From the NCBI GenBank assembly GCA_030706745.1, contig JAUZNX010000010.1, positions 1 to 64,000 of the forward strand: DNA of 64,000 nt, given 5' to 3'. The stretch is from Bacteroidota bacterium (GTDB lineage Bacteria; Bacteroidota; Ignavibacteria; Palsa-1295). The translations under genes and the position numbers were made by a program. This document shows positions 1-10,103 of the stretch, in pieces (within the stretch, counting starts at the first letter, position 1; every line of letters begins with the position of its first letter). Below the pieces are notes generated by a model that saw only the letters and a program-made list of their open reading frames with translations, had not been told where the DNA came from and did no database searches.

Positions 1-1055
<1,055 letters not shown>

Positions 1056-1587
1056 ATAAACCTATGATACAGTTAGCAGGCTGTCCTGATTCACATCAGA
1101 ACTTACTACTTTTGGTGCATCACTACAGTGTTTGATGATCGTGCAACGTCTCGCGACGCTCCACGAACAGAGATGACGTGCATCGTTGCCGATGCGCTCA
1201 TCTACTTTCTGATCGCGTTTCGCAACGCGTCAGATCCAACTGCAAATATGTCATGCGATCTACACGATTGCTCGTGTCTCTCGCAAAACCTTAGCTCGAT
1301 ACTTGTGTGTATAACTTTCATCCTTGCGGATGATCGTTCTACCCATTTTTTCGCATTTTGATCTTCTTGTGTGCTCTTCGATTTCCCCCTGGGCCGAAGC
1401 CTACTGGAGCCACCGTCGAACATCACCGCTCAGTTGTCAAAGAACTTTTCGCCTCGTAAAGCCTACTGCCTCGCGGCATGAACTTCATCGGCTTGCAGAA
1501 TACACCGGACTCGAACCGGATCGTCACCGTTATTCCTCTTCATTTTGGAGAGGCTTTGGTGACGAGCACCGTGCTATTCCTGGTTTG
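1056..1587 (-). promoter_or_regulatory. 23S rRNA leader with boxA-like antitermination site
   Basis: This is a gene-free stretch between a terminator (1588-1607) and the 23S 5' end. On the minus strand, the complement of 1431-1445 reads GTTCTTTGACAACTG, which closely resembles the boxA antitermination element found in rRNA operon leaders. Transcription of the 23S gene must start downstream of the terminator, so the promoter should lie within this interval; I could not assign a -33/-7 pair with confidence. The rest appears to be leader RNA, possibly the processing-stem side of pre-23S. Confidence 0.6.
1497..1580 (-). other. tRNA-like fold in the 23S leader
   Basis: The minus strand has a perfect 4-bp stem (CCGG/CCGG, 1505-1508 and 1516-1519) closing a 7-base TTCGAGT loop, exactly like a tRNA T-arm. 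It also has an outer pairing GAATA/TATTC and a second hairpin, CGTCACC/GGTGACG (1522-1528 with 1558-1564), topped by CCTCT/AGAGG. There is no recognisable D-arm, no 7-base anticodon loop with U33, and no encoded CCA. It may be a degenerate tRNA left from an ancestral 16S-23S spacer, or simply leader structure. Confidence 0.3.
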
Positions 1588-1607
1588 AAAAACCCCGTTC
1601 GTCGGGG
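1588..1607 (-). terminator. Rho-independent terminator upstream of the 23S leader
   Basis: On the minus strand a 5-bp GC-only stem CCCCG/CGGGG (1593-1597 with 1603-1607) with a 5-base loop is followed by TTTTT (1588-1592). It would stop transcription arriving from the outer-membrane protein gene at 1981-2733 and so isolates the 23S unit. Confidence 0.7.
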
Positions 1608-1647
1608 AAGCGAATAACCCCGGTCGCACACTCAGGGTTCCGAAGCA

Positions 1648-1689
1648 GCACTCGAAATCGCATTATTTTCTCGATTTCTTTCTGAGTGC
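1648..1689. repeat. 13-bp interrupted hairpin
   Basis: GCACTC plus GAAATCG (1648-1660) pairs with CGATTTC plus GAGTGC (1672-1678 and 1684-1689) around an AT-rich loop, leaving a 5-base bulge. It lies in the gap between the 1981-2733 gene and the terminator. No T-tract directly follows on either strand, so it is described as a structure only. Confidence 0.45.
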
Positions 1690-1980
1690 TCGGAGTTTCG
1701 CACTCGCCGCTTTTTCAATTGCGGGGCGTATAACCGGAAGTCGGTCAGCGGCGTTCCGAAGTGTTCAATAATTCTCAAAGATAGCTAAGATTGCTTTCTG
1801 TGAGTCCTCTTGCTCAATCCCAAAACGGACAGTGACGCGAATAATTAAGCAACTGAACCGATCCAGATTCTTGCAAGTCCGATAGGCCGCCGACACGCCG
1901 TTGAAGGTTGATCTAAAGACCACCCTCTTAGGGCAACGCCAACTTTGGATTCATTCAGTGAGTCTATCCTCATCCGGTTT

Positions 1981-2733
1981 CTATTTGGGGAAGCTGAAGG
2001 AAACCCCAAATTCAAGTCCCAATTTGCTAGATCGAGAGGTAAACTGGTTCGGAAGTCTGTCAACGATGTCCGCGGCATGCCGCCCATCCTGAGGCGTGTA
2101 AGAGACGTTCGAAAACGGTAAGCAAAGATATGTGCCGCCTATGAACACTTCTGGATGGTAAACCTCCGAAATTATCGGGAGTCCGAAGGAGGCCCCAAAG
2201 AATGCTTCGTAAGTCAGGGGCATTGAATATGACATCGTAATTGGCACAGGGTGAACGGTGATTTGGCGCGCCGTCGTATCATTGACAAACATCTCGCCAG
2301 AATACAAACCCTGAGCATCCTTCATAGCAGGGAAACCCAATTTGCCTCCAATGTAGATCGAAAGATCGAAATCCTCCCTACGAACTGGAGAATAAAGAAG
2401 CATAACCTCAGCCATAAATTCTCCCAAGGTGTAACTACTCGCGATATTCGTGTCAGGAATCCGAAGATCTGCTAGAACCTCATAGCCGACGTCGAACGTA
2501 AAATGGACAGGACCTTTCAATTTCAGCGAATCACCATACTTTATTCCAATGCCGAACCTTTTTATCTGTTCACTGTAAGGCATGTTGTCTGTCTGCATGG
2601 AATTGTTCCCCCAAAGTAACACGATGCCATAGGCACTAGAATTTAGTTTGGTAATATCGACCGTGACCTGAGCATTGGCACTTGATGCCGCTAGAACAAT
2701 AGCGAGACAGATTGATCCTATTCTTGTTGACAT
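1981..2733 (-). CDS. Predicted outer-membrane/secreted protein, function unknown
   Basis: The 250-residue protein begins with a clear signal peptide: a charged start, a hydrophobic core and an Ala-rich cleavage site ending SANA-Q near residue 22. The rest alternates short polar and hydrophobic strands with many Gly and aromatic residues and ends in a strand finishing SFSFPK. This is typical of small outer-membrane beta-barrel or porin-like proteins of Bacteroidota. I do not recognise a named family. A TATTTTTG promoter element lies 135 bases upstream. The gene stands alone and a terminator separates it from the 23S unit. Confidence 0.75.
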   Translation of the reverse strand: MSTRIGSICLAIVLAASSANAQVTVDITKLNSSAYGIVLLWGNNSMQTDNMPYSEQIKRFGIGIKYGDSLKLKGPVHFTFDVGYEVLADLRIPDTNIASSYTLGEFMAEVMLLYSPVRREDFDLSIYIGGKLGFPAMKDAQGLYSGEMFVNDTTARQITVHPVPITMSYSMPLTYEAFFGASFGLPIISEVYHPEVFIGGTYLCLPFSNVSYTPQDGRHAADIVDRLPNQFTSRSSKLGLEFGVSFSFPK

Positions 2734-2867
2734 ACTTCTGTTCCCTTCCTCACCTACTCTCTTCCCGGGTTTTCGGCCACGCCCGCCCGCACAACTCGGC
2801 GAGACAACACTGCAAAGTTAACTCATCCTTAGCTAAATCGACCTCATGCAAAACACACGGTTTTGGT

Positions 2868-2875
2868 CAAAAATA
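2868..2875 (-). promoter_or_regulatory. Bacteroidota-type -7 element (TATTTTTG)
   Basis: The complement of 2868-2875 reads TATTTTTG, matching the TAnnTTTG consensus recognised by the Bacteroidota primary sigma factor. It lies between the LuxR-type gene and the 1981-2733 gene and points at the latter. A clear TTG at -33 is not evident, so it is a tentative call. Confidence 0.4.
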
Positions 2876-2929
2876 GATTTCTTGTTGCATAGAACCTTCT
2901 AAGATTCCAAGGTCCAGCGTCATGCTCTA

Positions 2930-3340
2930 TTAGAGCGTGGCCAGATGACTCGCCAGGCTTTCGCCATTGAGACACATTTTCCTTCGGGCGTGCGAGCGGT
3001 GATTTTCGACCGTTTCCTCGCACACTCCAAGGATCTCGGCAATTTTCCAGCTCGGCAACGATGCTTTGACGAGCGTGCAGACCCGCAGCTCCGTCGGCGT
3101 GAGGCAAGGATATCGCTCCGCAATTCGCTGGCGATAGAGCGCAAGGTGTCCATTCGATGCCCGCTCCACTTCTTCCCATTCCAGGTAGCGCCGACCGCGC
3201 GGGCGCTTGGAAAGGCTATCGCGATTGGGTAGAAACCATGACGAAAGGCCGCTAAAGTCCGCGTCCTTTTCTGCAAAATTCGAGCGATTGTTCACGACTC
3301 TCGGAATGACTGTGGTTGCGAAACCTGCTGCGAAACGCAT
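2930..3340 (-). CDS. LuxR-type HTH transcriptional regulator, short form
   Basis: Residues 75-125 form a GerE/LuxR DNA-binding domain: LTPTELRVCTLVKA, then KIAEILGVCEETVENHR and a basic end RRKM. The preceding segment (a Trp-Glu-Glu helix running into YRQRIAERYP) matches the linker that, in larger FCB-group regulators, joins a sensor or TPR part to this HTH. Here that N-terminal sensor is absent and the first 50 residues look non-conserved, so the gene may be a remnant of a longer regulator, or its start may lie further inside. The target is unknown. Confidence 0.7.
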   Translation of the reverse strand: MRFAAGFATTVIPRVVNNRSNFAEKDADFSGLSSWFLPNRDSLSKRPRGRRYLEWEEVERASNGHLALYRQRIAERYPCLTPTELRVCTLVKASLPSWKIAEILGVCEETVENHRSHARRKMCLNGESLASHLATL

Positions 3341-3707
3341 AGCATCTTTGCCATAAGTCTGGCATCGCTGCTATTCAAGCATCAGGGCGCAGCATACCCC
3401 GATGCGCATATTGACCCTTTCGAAGAGAGCTGCTTGCAGGCAGTGGCAAGCATCGATAGACAGCGCGGTCAATGCCGTCGGTATTCGCATCCAACTAAAT
3501 TTTCTTCCATGGTGGGCGGAAGAGTGCAGATCGTACTGGCTCGAGGTCTCGAGAGTTTACGAACATGCTAGTGAGACTGGTGCTCACGATCTTTCCCCAA
3601 ATATACGACTTTTTATCCGACCTACTATGAATTTCGTTTAATTCCGGGTGCTCCTGCGTTCGTATCTTAGCCTTGCTCTCCAAAAACTCGTAAATTGCAG
3701 CCGAAAC
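3341..3707. other. Gene-free interval between divergent genes
   Basis: This stretch lies between the LuxR-type gene (minus) and the DHS-like gene (plus). Reading frames here have no protein character. An AT-rich patch near 3600-3640 is the most likely promoter area for the plus-strand gene, but no clear TAnnTTTG element is present. I see no RNA gene or repeat. Confidence 0.5.
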
Positions 3708-4688
3708 ATGACACGCTTCCCAAAACTCACCTTCACGAATATCAGGACCGTCTCGATTTCGGACCGTCCTAGAAAGGTCAGCGAGGAAAATCTCGCCACG
3801 GCGTTCGACCCTTCGGCAACTGGCGAGTTCGCCCGCTTTATCCATTCGTTGCCCGCTGTGCTCAAGGCTGGAGATCTTGACCACTTCACACGAGAACTCG
3901 GAGCGATCCACCGAAATCACAAGAGCATTGCGCTCATGATCGGAGGACACGTAATTAAGACGGGCCTGGCTCCGATCCTGGTCGAGCTCATGCAGCGCGG
4001 TATCGTGACCTCGCTGGCCATGAATTCCGCGGCCGCTATCCATGATTCGGAAAGTGCACTTTTTGGCCGCACCAGCGAGGACGTCGGTTCAAATGTACTC
4101 GATGGCTCCTTTGGAATGTCAAAGGAAACCGGAGATTTCATCAATGGCACCCTCGCAAAGTACTTTGAACAGGACGACATTGGATATGGCGAAGCACTGG
4201 GGCTGGAATTACTCGAGCGAAAGGCGCCCTATGCCGAGCAGTCGGTGCTGGCACAATGCGTCGCGCTGGATGTCCCGGTGAGTGTGCACGCGGCAATTGG
4301 GACCGATATCGTCCACCAGCAGCCGACAATGCGCGGCGATGTGACTGGCGAGATGAGTTTTCGGGATTTCCGCCTGTTCGCAAGAGTATGCTCCGAACTC
4401 GATGGTGGTGCTGCGATCAATATCGGATCATCCGTCATCATGCCCGAAGTATTTCTGAAGGCCGTTACGATCGCGCGCAATCTTGGTCTCGGCGGACGGA
4501 ATTTCATCACCGCGAATTTCGACATGATCCAGCATTATCGTCCGCAGATGAATATTCTGGAGCGACCGACCCAACCCGGCGGCAAGTTCTTTAACTTTAC
4601 CGGACATCACGAGATCATGATTCCGCTGTGGGCAGGAATGTTGAAGTTGGCAATCGCGGAAGAGAAGGTATCCAACTCCTCCACATGA
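3708..4688 (+). CDS. Conserved protein resembling the deoxyhypusine synthase-like family
   Basis: The 326-residue soluble protein has conserved Gly-rich blocks: MIGGHVIKTGLAP, then NSAAAIHDSE, SEDV and DGSFGM, then HAAIGTDIVHQQP, and a C-terminal TGHHEIMIP. I associate this block pattern with a family often labelled deoxyhypusine synthase-like in bacteria, which is built on a Rossmann-type fold; the substrate is uncertain and bacteria usually lack the eIF5A target. The start at 3708 is chosen because conserved sequence begins there; an upstream in-frame start at 3648 adds 20 unconvincing residues. The stop overlaps the next gene as ATGA, implying translational coupling to the CPBP protease. 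Confidence 0.75.
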   Translation: MTRFPKLTFTNIRTVSISDRPRKVSEENLATAFDPSATGEFARFIHSLPAVLKAGDLDHFTRELGAIHRNHKSIALMIGGHVIKTGLAPILVELMQRGIVTSLAMNSAAAIHDSESALFGRTSEDVGSNVLDGSFGMSKETGDFINGTLAKYFEQDDIGYGEALGLELLERKAPYAEQSVLAQCVALDVPVSVHAAIGTDIVHQQPTMRGDVTGEMSFRDFRLFARVCSELDGGAAINIGSSVIMPEVFLKAVTIARNLGLGGRNFITANFDMIQHYRPQMNILERPTQPGGKFFNFTGHHEIMIPLWAGMLKLAIAEEKVSNSST

Positions 4689-5692
4689 GTTCATCAGTCT
4701 TAACAACGGTTGCAGTCGGTGTCATAATAGGACTTGCTCTGATTGGCACGTTGGTCTTCATCGCGTCCCGTCGTGGATGGATGCGCAATGGCTATTTTAC
4801 GAGTTCGGCTACAATCCTTGTCGTGCTCGGTATCTTCATCGCCTTCCAGTCTCTGGGTTCAATGTTGGTCGTGGCTATCGGTGGCTTCACGCTGGACGAG
4901 TCCAATGTCACCATGCTCGCAATGAATGGTGCGGCCCAGCTTCTGATCATGCTGGTCGGGACCGTCGTGGTCTCGCTGGCTCTGCGCCAGAATTCCTACG
5001 TTGTCTTTCGTCTTGAAGGATTCCATCGGACTCCCTGGATCGCTTACATCCTTTCAATCCCGATCATGTTTGCGGCGCAGTTTGCAGGTGAAGCCGTTTC
5101 CTCGATTTGGGCAAAAGGCTGGCGTCTCTTTCCAGCGATATATCCTTTGCTGAACAAACTCGAATCTGCGAACGATAAACAGATGGAAGCGCTCGTGACC
5201 GCGCATGGTCTCGGAGAGTTCGTTCTCATATTCCTTTTCGTCGCAGTGATTCCCGCCTTTGCTGAAGAGACTTTGTTTCGCGGCTTTGCGATGACAAACA
5301 TCGAACATAGCGGACGTTCTCGTACGCGGCCCATTTATGCACTCTTTCTCAGCTCGGCCCTATTTGCCGCAATTCACCTTAGCGTCTTTAAATTCCCAGG
5401 ACTTCTTTCGCTCGGTCTCGCACTCGGTTATATGGCGTCCCGGACCAACAATCTCTTCGTCGGCTCGCTTGGCCACGCCGCAAACAACGGCATCATCGTC
5501 ATTGCGCTCTATCTTGCACCGGGGCTGGATACTGGTGCATCGGCATCGAGCCTTATCGGGACCGCAGATATGCCAATGATCGATGCTCTTTTGATGCTTG
5601 GCGGATCGTTGCCGGCGCTGGCTTTATTGATTTACGTATTCCATCGGGCCACCGAAGGAATCGAACCGAAGCATCCGCTCGCACAAGAATAG
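4685..5692 (+). CDS. CPBP-family (CAAX/Abi) intramembrane metalloprotease
   Basis: The 335-residue polytopic membrane protein carries all three motifs of the CPBP/Rce1-like family: EETLFRG (EExxxR), FAAIH (FxxxH) and HAANN (HxxxN). These supply the Glu and His residues that activate water for intramembrane cleavage. About seven or eight hydrophobic segments are visible, with the motifs in the C-terminal half (residues about 195-285). Bacterial members range from prenyl-protein-like proteases to bacteriocin self-immunity proteins; the substrate here is unknown. The ATG overlaps the stop of the upstream gene. Confidence 0.9.
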   Translation: MSSSVLTTVAVGVIIGLALIGTLVFIASRRGWMRNGYFTSSATILVVLGIFIAFQSLGSMLVVAIGGFTLDESNVTMLAMNGAAQLLIMLVGTVVVSLALRQNSYVVFRLEGFHRTPWIAYILSIPIMFAAQFAGEAVSSIWAKGWRLFPAIYPLLNKLESANDKQMEALVTAHGLGEFVLIFLFVAVIPAFAEETLFRGFAMTNIEHSGRSRTRPIYALFLSSALFAAIHLSVFKFPGLLSLGLALGYMASRTNNLFVGSLGHAANNGIIVIALYLAPGLDTGASASSLIGTADMPMIDALLMLGGSLPALALLIYVFHRATEGIEPKHPLAQE

Positions 5693-5736
5693 TCTTCACG
5701 TGTGACGCAGATTATCGCTGCAGCAGATTTGCCCGC

Positions 5737-5982
5737 TCACCTCGATTTTGTGATCATATTCCCTGTCCGCTGCCAGGAATTCGTCAGCGGATCGTAAATT
5801 TCACAACTCGACAAGACAGAATTCTGATCGTAACCACCAGCCACGAGAATTTTGCCGTTGTGCATCATCGCGGCCTCGGATTCAGCGCGTGCCTGGTTCA
5901 TTGGTGCGATCCACTGCCAAGATTGTGCAACTGCCTGAAACGAAGGAATCGAGAGTAGTAGAGCCGCGAACGGCTTTCGCAT
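5737..5982 (-). pseudogene. Truncated kelch-repeat secreted protein
   Basis: The 81-residue product has a signal peptide (ending AVAQ) and one kelch repeat (HNGKILVAGGYD, then EIYDPLTNSW). It then stops just as a second blade would begin. Kelch proteins of this group normally carry five to seven blades and often a T9SS sorting domain, so this is most likely a remnant of a longer gene cut by deletion or a nonsense change. It starts 7 bases after the stop of the GT9 gene, so it may still be co-transcribed. No continuation is visible in another frame downstream. Confidence 0.6.
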
Positions 5983-5989
5983 GAAAACC

Positions 5990-7207
5990 TCACTTTCGAG
6001 TTAGAAGGTTTGAAATCGAATCCGTAACCTCGTCGACGCTAATGTAGCCAAGGCAATTACGATGACCACAATTCAACACATTATATCCCGCCTTGATAAG
6101 CCCGAGATTCATGCACGGAGAACAGCTAAGATCCTTGTATAACGTAACGTGTTCTTCACTATATGGCTCGCAGCCATAATGATCTGACGGTCCAAAAATA
6201 CGAAATGTTGGGGTCCCAATCGCAATACTGAGGTGGCCGATGCCGCTATCGTTGCCAATTGTCATCTTGCATTGGGTCAAAAGAGCACCGACTTGTATAA
6301 CATCGAGACTCCCGGCAAAGACGGATGACACCTCAATAATGTGGGCGCGCGCAATCTCAATTTCTTCGCGCTCATCGACACCTCCAAAGAAAAGAAAGTG
6401 GCGATTCGGTTTTCTCAATCGCTCAAACACCGCCGCATAACGCTCATCCGACCACTTCTTCCAATTCATTGCCTTACTCACCCCAAGATGGACGGCAATC
6501 AGTTCTTTATTATGGAGTCCTTCTCGCTGAAGGAAATCCCGGGCCCAGGCCTGATTCTGATCAGAAATAGTAATGCGTGGAACCGGCAATTCGCCTTGCG
6601 ATTGGATCCCCACTGCTTGTGCCAATCGATAATGTCGATAAGGCTCGCGCTCATCGATATTTTGATCGACGGTTCGGGCGATGTTAAAAAGGTAATTGGG
6701 GCGGGGTTTGTACCATGCTTGCGCGCGAATCGCATGGCCGATCCGGATCGGTATCGATTCAATTGCAGAGACATAATATTGAATGGGAGTTGTGTATACT
6801 GCAATGCACGCTTCATATGAATTGTCGGCCAGTGTCGAGTTGAGACTCTTTAACTCCCTTCGACTCATGGCTTTGAAATCTGCCATGATGATCGAGCGAA
6901 ATTCTCGTCCATGCTCCCACATGATATGTTTCAAAATCGCAAGACTCTGGCTTCCACGACCGACCACAAGGTCAAACTGAGCTTTGGGAAACCGGTGGAG
7001 GAATGCCCTAAGCGCCGGCTCGAACATGACGGCATCCCCCATTCCCATGTACCCGAATAGAAGTATCGAACGAAGTTCTCCGATCTGAGGCTCAATCTCT
7101 TCACCTAATCGGATGTGTTTCGCCTTACTGAGTCCGAGGATATGGCGTACCCAACTTATAGCAAGTCTACTAAGAAGGTAAAGAATACTAAGTGTTCGTT
7201 TAAGCAA
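5990..7207 (-). CDS. Glycosyltransferase family 9 (heptosyltransferase-like)
   Basis: The 405-residue protein shows the GT9 fold of ADP-heptose:LPS heptosyltransferases. The N-terminal Rossmann entry is GYMGMGDAVMFEPAL (about residues 52-66) and the C-terminal nucleotide-sugar site is GNDSGIGHLSIAIGTP followed by FGPSD. A Cys cluster near the C-terminus (CSPCMN, then NCGHRNCLG) is seen in a subset of GT9 proteins. It probably adds a sugar to lipopolysaccharide core or another surface glycan at the inner face of the cytoplasmic membrane. No other LPS genes are adjacent. Confidence 0.9.
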   Translation of the reverse strand: MLKRTLSILYLLSRLAISWVRHILGLSKAKHIRLGEEIEPQIGELRSILLFGYMGMGDAVMFEPALRAFLHRFPKAQFDLVVGRGSQSLAILKHIMWEHGREFRSIIMADFKAMSRRELKSLNSTLADNSYEACIAVYTTPIQYYVSAIESIPIRIGHAIRAQAWYKPRPNYLFNIARTVDQNIDEREPYRHYRLAQAVGIQSQGELPVPRITISDQNQAWARDFLQREGLHNKELIAVHLGVSKAMNWKKWSDERYAAVFERLRKPNRHFLFFGGVDEREEIEIARAHIIEVSSVFAGSLDVIQVGALLTQCKMTIGNDSGIGHLSIAIGTPTFRIFGPSDHYGCEPYSEEHVTLYKDLSCSPCMNLGLIKAGYNVLNCGHRNCLGYISVDEVTDSISNLLTRK

Positions 7208-7273
7208 AGCAGTAAGTGTGGCTTGCCATTAGAACATAGGAGCATCTAGGAATTCATCCCGTCAATTGATTCC

Positions 7274-7993
7274 TTAATGTTCCAGCGCCCAGACCACAAT
7301 GTTTGTCCCGATTCGCATGGCTTCGAGGCGTTTGGATTCCGGGTCGTTATGTACTTCGGGGTCGGCCCAACCATCGCTCGGGTTGGTTTCGAACGTGTAG
7401 AAGACAGAAAGTCGCTTGTCAGAGAAAAGCCCAAAGCCCTGCGGGGGCTTGCCGTCGTGTTCGTGTGTCTTCGGCAGACCGTTTGGAAAATCGAAGTGGT
7501 CGTGATAAATACCGTGCGAAAATGGTAACTCGACAAAATCTTGATCGGGAAATACTTTCTTCATTTCGCGACGGATCGGTTTGTCGAGCCCGTAGTCATC
7601 GTCAATATACAGGAATCCACCGGCATCGCAATAGGCCCTGAGACGCTTGGCCTCCACGTCCGAAAAATCGACGTTACCATGCCCAGTCATAAACAAGAAC
7701 GGATAATTGAATATTTCATCGCTCGCCAGATCGACCCACACATAGTCCGGTGCCACGTCGATATTGCTGTTCTGGCGGATGAAGTTCAGCAGGTTTGGCT
7801 CGCTGGAGGGATCGTTGTACCAATCACTGCCGCCAGCGTACTTCAGTCGTGCAATACGAAACTGCGAGCCAGATTTGTTAATTGATGTCGGAAATGAGCC
7901 GACACCCTGAGCATATAGCTCGGGGGCACCCCCAAAGATGGTGGCACCCAAAAGCACCGTCATGACAAGAAAAAAAGCAAAGGGCCTGACCAT
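7274..7993 (-). CDS. DUF4159 domain protein, exported
   Basis: The 239-residue protein has an N-terminal signal or anchor segment followed by a DUF4159 domain: RIARLKYAGGSDWY, FLFMTGHG, a GGFLYIDDD block, FVELPFSHGIYH, and a C-terminal TNIVVWALEH. DUF4159 proteins resemble glutamine-amidotransferase-like folds and in this phylum are often found with MoxR, DUF58 and VWA genes; here it stands alone. I chose the ATG at 7993 because the signal peptide then begins MVRPFAFF; an in-frame ATG at 8014 would add seven residues. Confidence 0.85.
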   Translation of the reverse strand: MVRPFAFFLVMTVLLGATIFGGAPELYAQGVGSFPTSINKSGSQFRIARLKYAGGSDWYNDPSSEPNLLNFIRQNSNIDVAPDYVWVDLASDEIFNYPFLFMTGHGNVDFSDVEAKRLRAYCDAGGFLYIDDDYGLDKPIRREMKKVFPDQDFVELPFSHGIYHDHFDFPNGLPKTHEHDGKPPQGFGLFSDKRLSVFYTFETNPSDGWADPEVHNDPESKRLEAMRIGTNIVVWALEH

Positions 7994-8176
7994 GATAATG
8001 TAAGTCTCGACCACGAAGGAATGTTCCTTGATATTGTAGTCCCTCAGGGATGATATCCGGCCAAAACGAATACTTCTATGCGCGGAGGCGGCTTCCTATC
8101 TCGATAAATTGGTGGGACAGCAGGTAAAAACCCCGGCACGTGAAACGCCTTCCGGCATGTTGCCTAGGAATATCGA

Positions 8177-9784
8177 ATGCCTGAAAACCCCGCAGACGCA
8201 TTTTCCACATCAAACAAGAATCCGCACGAGCCCGGAGTCGGCAACTATCTGCTCCACGTCAATCGAAAAGCACATTTTGCTCGCGCAGCCCTCGCAGGAG
8301 TTGCGGCAGGAGCTTTAGCGGTCGCGTTCCAGGTCGCACTTGAACTGGCCGACGAAAGCCGAATCGCGCTCCTGGAATTCGCTCATCATTTGACACTTGG
8401 TTGGGTGATTCCCCCAATTGCGGCGGCTGTTCTTGCCGGAATAGCTGGGTACATTACCGAACGCTACGCACCAGCTGCGTCGGGTAGTGGAATTCCACAT
8501 ACGCGCGCGGTTCTCGCCCGTTTGCGCGAGATCGACTGGCGGCGGTTGATCCCTGTGAAATTTATTGCGGGAGTGCTCGGCCTCGGTGCAGGACTTTCGA
8601 TGGGCCGCGAGGGCCCGACTGTCCAACTTGGCGCCGGAGTCGGCAAAATGCTCTCAGAGAAGTTGAAGCTGGATGAACGCTCGGAGCGCAACATTATCGC
8701 TTCAGCCGCAGGTGCGGGTCTTGGAGCCGCCTTCAATGCACCTCTGGCCGGGTTTATTTTTGTCATCGAAGAATTACAGCGCGAGCTTTCGCCGCTCACC
8801 TTCGTCTCGGCACTGATTGCTTCGGTATTGGCTGTTGCAATCAGTCGCATCTTTACTGGGCAGCTTCCCTCCTTCCATATTCACGGCTATCCGCTTCCCT
8901 CACTTCAGGCATTGCCGCTATTCGCGGCGATGGGGTTTGTAGCCGGGTATGCCGGAGTGCTGTTCAATCGAACCCTCCTGTACTCCGTGAAGTCGTCGCG
9001 CAAGCTCACCATGCCGATGTGGCAGAAGGGCGTTGTTGCGGCACTTATCACCGGACTTACTGGCTGGTGGCTGCCCGATGCGCTCGGTGGCGGACATCGC
9101 ATCGCCGAAAGCATTCTGCGCGGAGATTATGTCGGCTCGGAATTCACGACATTCTTGCTGGTTCTTCTCGTCGGCAAATTCTTGCTCACAATGATCGCGT
9201 ATGCCTCGGGCCTTCCCGGCGGGATATTCGCACCACTGCTTGTGATGGGCGCAATCATCGGGCAACTCTTTGGTCACCTGAGCGGAGTGATGTTTCCCCA
9301 TTCTGGTGCGACACCCGCTGCATACGCGGTAGTTTGCATGGGAGCCATGTTCACTTCGATCGTTCGTGCACCGCTTACTGGCGTCGTTCTGATCCTGGAA
9401 ATGACAGGCAATGAAGAACAGCTATTCGCACTCATTCTAACTTGCTTGATCGCCTATCTCGTTTCGGAGCACGCGGGATCCCCTCCGATCTACGATGCGC
9501 TTCTCGATTTTGATCTTGAGAAAGATCATAGCGCGACCAAACCCGTGTCGATGGAGGCTCGTGCGATGCACGTCACGATAGCATCCCATTCCATTATGGA
9601 TGGTTCGATTATCGGATCCCTGCAATTACCTGAGGGATGCATGCTTGTGACGGTGCGACGCGGCCATCACGAGCTTATCGCCACACCAGAATTGGTCCTG
9701 CAGCCGGGGGACCAAGTCCTTGTCGTCCTTCCCGAAGCCGGACGTGACGTCGTTCTGGGGATGAGCGGCCAGCGCGAGGCATGA
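8177..9784 (+). CDS. ClC-type chloride/proton antiporter with C-terminal RCK_C-like domain
   Basis: The 535-residue membrane protein has the ClC selectivity motifs GSGIPHTR (about residues 102-109), GREGPTVQLGAG and GLPGGIFAP. The gating Glu in GREGP and an internal Glu in VIEELQRE, equivalent to the proton Glu of E. coli ClcA, are both present, which favours a Cl-/H+ exchanger rather than a channel. The Tyr in PIYDALL matches the central chloride-coordinating Tyr. The last 75 residues look like a TrkA-C (RCK_C) ligand-binding domain (LQLPEGCMLVTVRRG, then LQPGDQVLVV) in place of CBS domains. It is monocistronic. Confidence 0.93.
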   Translation: MPENPADAFSTSNKNPHEPGVGNYLLHVNRKAHFARAALAGVAAGALAVAFQVALELADESRIALLEFAHHLTLGWVIPPIAAAVLAGIAGYITERYAPAASGSGIPHTRAVLARLREIDWRRLIPVKFIAGVLGLGAGLSMGREGPTVQLGAGVGKMLSEKLKLDERSERNIIASAAGAGLGAAFNAPLAGFIFVIEELQRELSPLTFVSALIASVLAVAISRIFTGQLPSFHIHGYPLPSLQALPLFAAMGFVAGYAGVLFNRTLLYSVKSSRKLTMPMWQKGVVAALITGLTGWWLPDALGGGHRIAESILRGDYVGSEFTTFLLVLLVGKFLLTMIAYASGLPGGIFAPLLVMGAIIGQLFGHLSGVMFPHSGATPAAYAVVCMGAMFTSIVRAPLTGVVLILEMTGNEEQLFALILTCLIAYLVSEHAGSPPIYDALLDFDLEKDHSATKPVSMEARAMHVTIASHSIMDGSIIGSLQLPEGCMLVTVRRGHHELIATPELVLQPGDQVLVVLPEAGRDVVLGMSGQREA

Positions 9785-9821
9785 CACAATGAAGGATTCA
9801 AGGATACCACGGGCAAATTCG

Positions 9822-10103
9822 TTAACTACTCGAATTTCGCTTTGAGGCCAGATTCTTATCCACGATCGCACCGAGAATGAGAATAAATGCCACCAGGCGA
9901 ATCACAAACAAATACGTGAGATCCTCCGCACTTTCCGATGAAAGAGCAAAAGCAAGTTGCTGAATGCTGAGCAACCAGAACGCAATGGCAAAAACAAAGA
10001 ATAGCCGATCACGAGTCTGTCTCCAAAATCGAAGAAAGAACAGTCCGGAGACTCCGTAACCCATCGAAATGATGCCTGTTAGAAGTGCGATTGGCAAAAT
10101 CAT
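9822..10103 (-). CDS. DUF5985-type small membrane protein (second copy)
   Basis: A 93-residue protein with about three transmembrane helices; the block RFWRQTRDRLFFVFAIAFWLL matches the short DUF5985 family. It is the last gene of a three-gene minus-strand operon (HTH regulator, DUF5985, DUF5985), and its ATG overlaps the stop of the preceding copy as ATGA. The arrangement of one regulator plus two such proteins recurs in other bacteria. The function is unknown; the two copies may form a hetero-oligomeric membrane complex. Confidence 0.75.
   Translation of the reverse strand: MILPIALLTGIISMGYGVSGLFFLRFWRQTRDRLFFVFAIAFWLLSIQQLAFALSSESAEDLTYLFVIRLVAFILILGAIVDKNLASKRNSSS

Noticed and set aside
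1497-1580. Standard tRNA gene
   Set aside because: No D-arm and no proper anticodon loop; kept only as a tRNA-like structure.
3495-4043. 182-codon minus-strand frame
   Set aside because: It is antisense to the DHS-like gene and lacks a signature.
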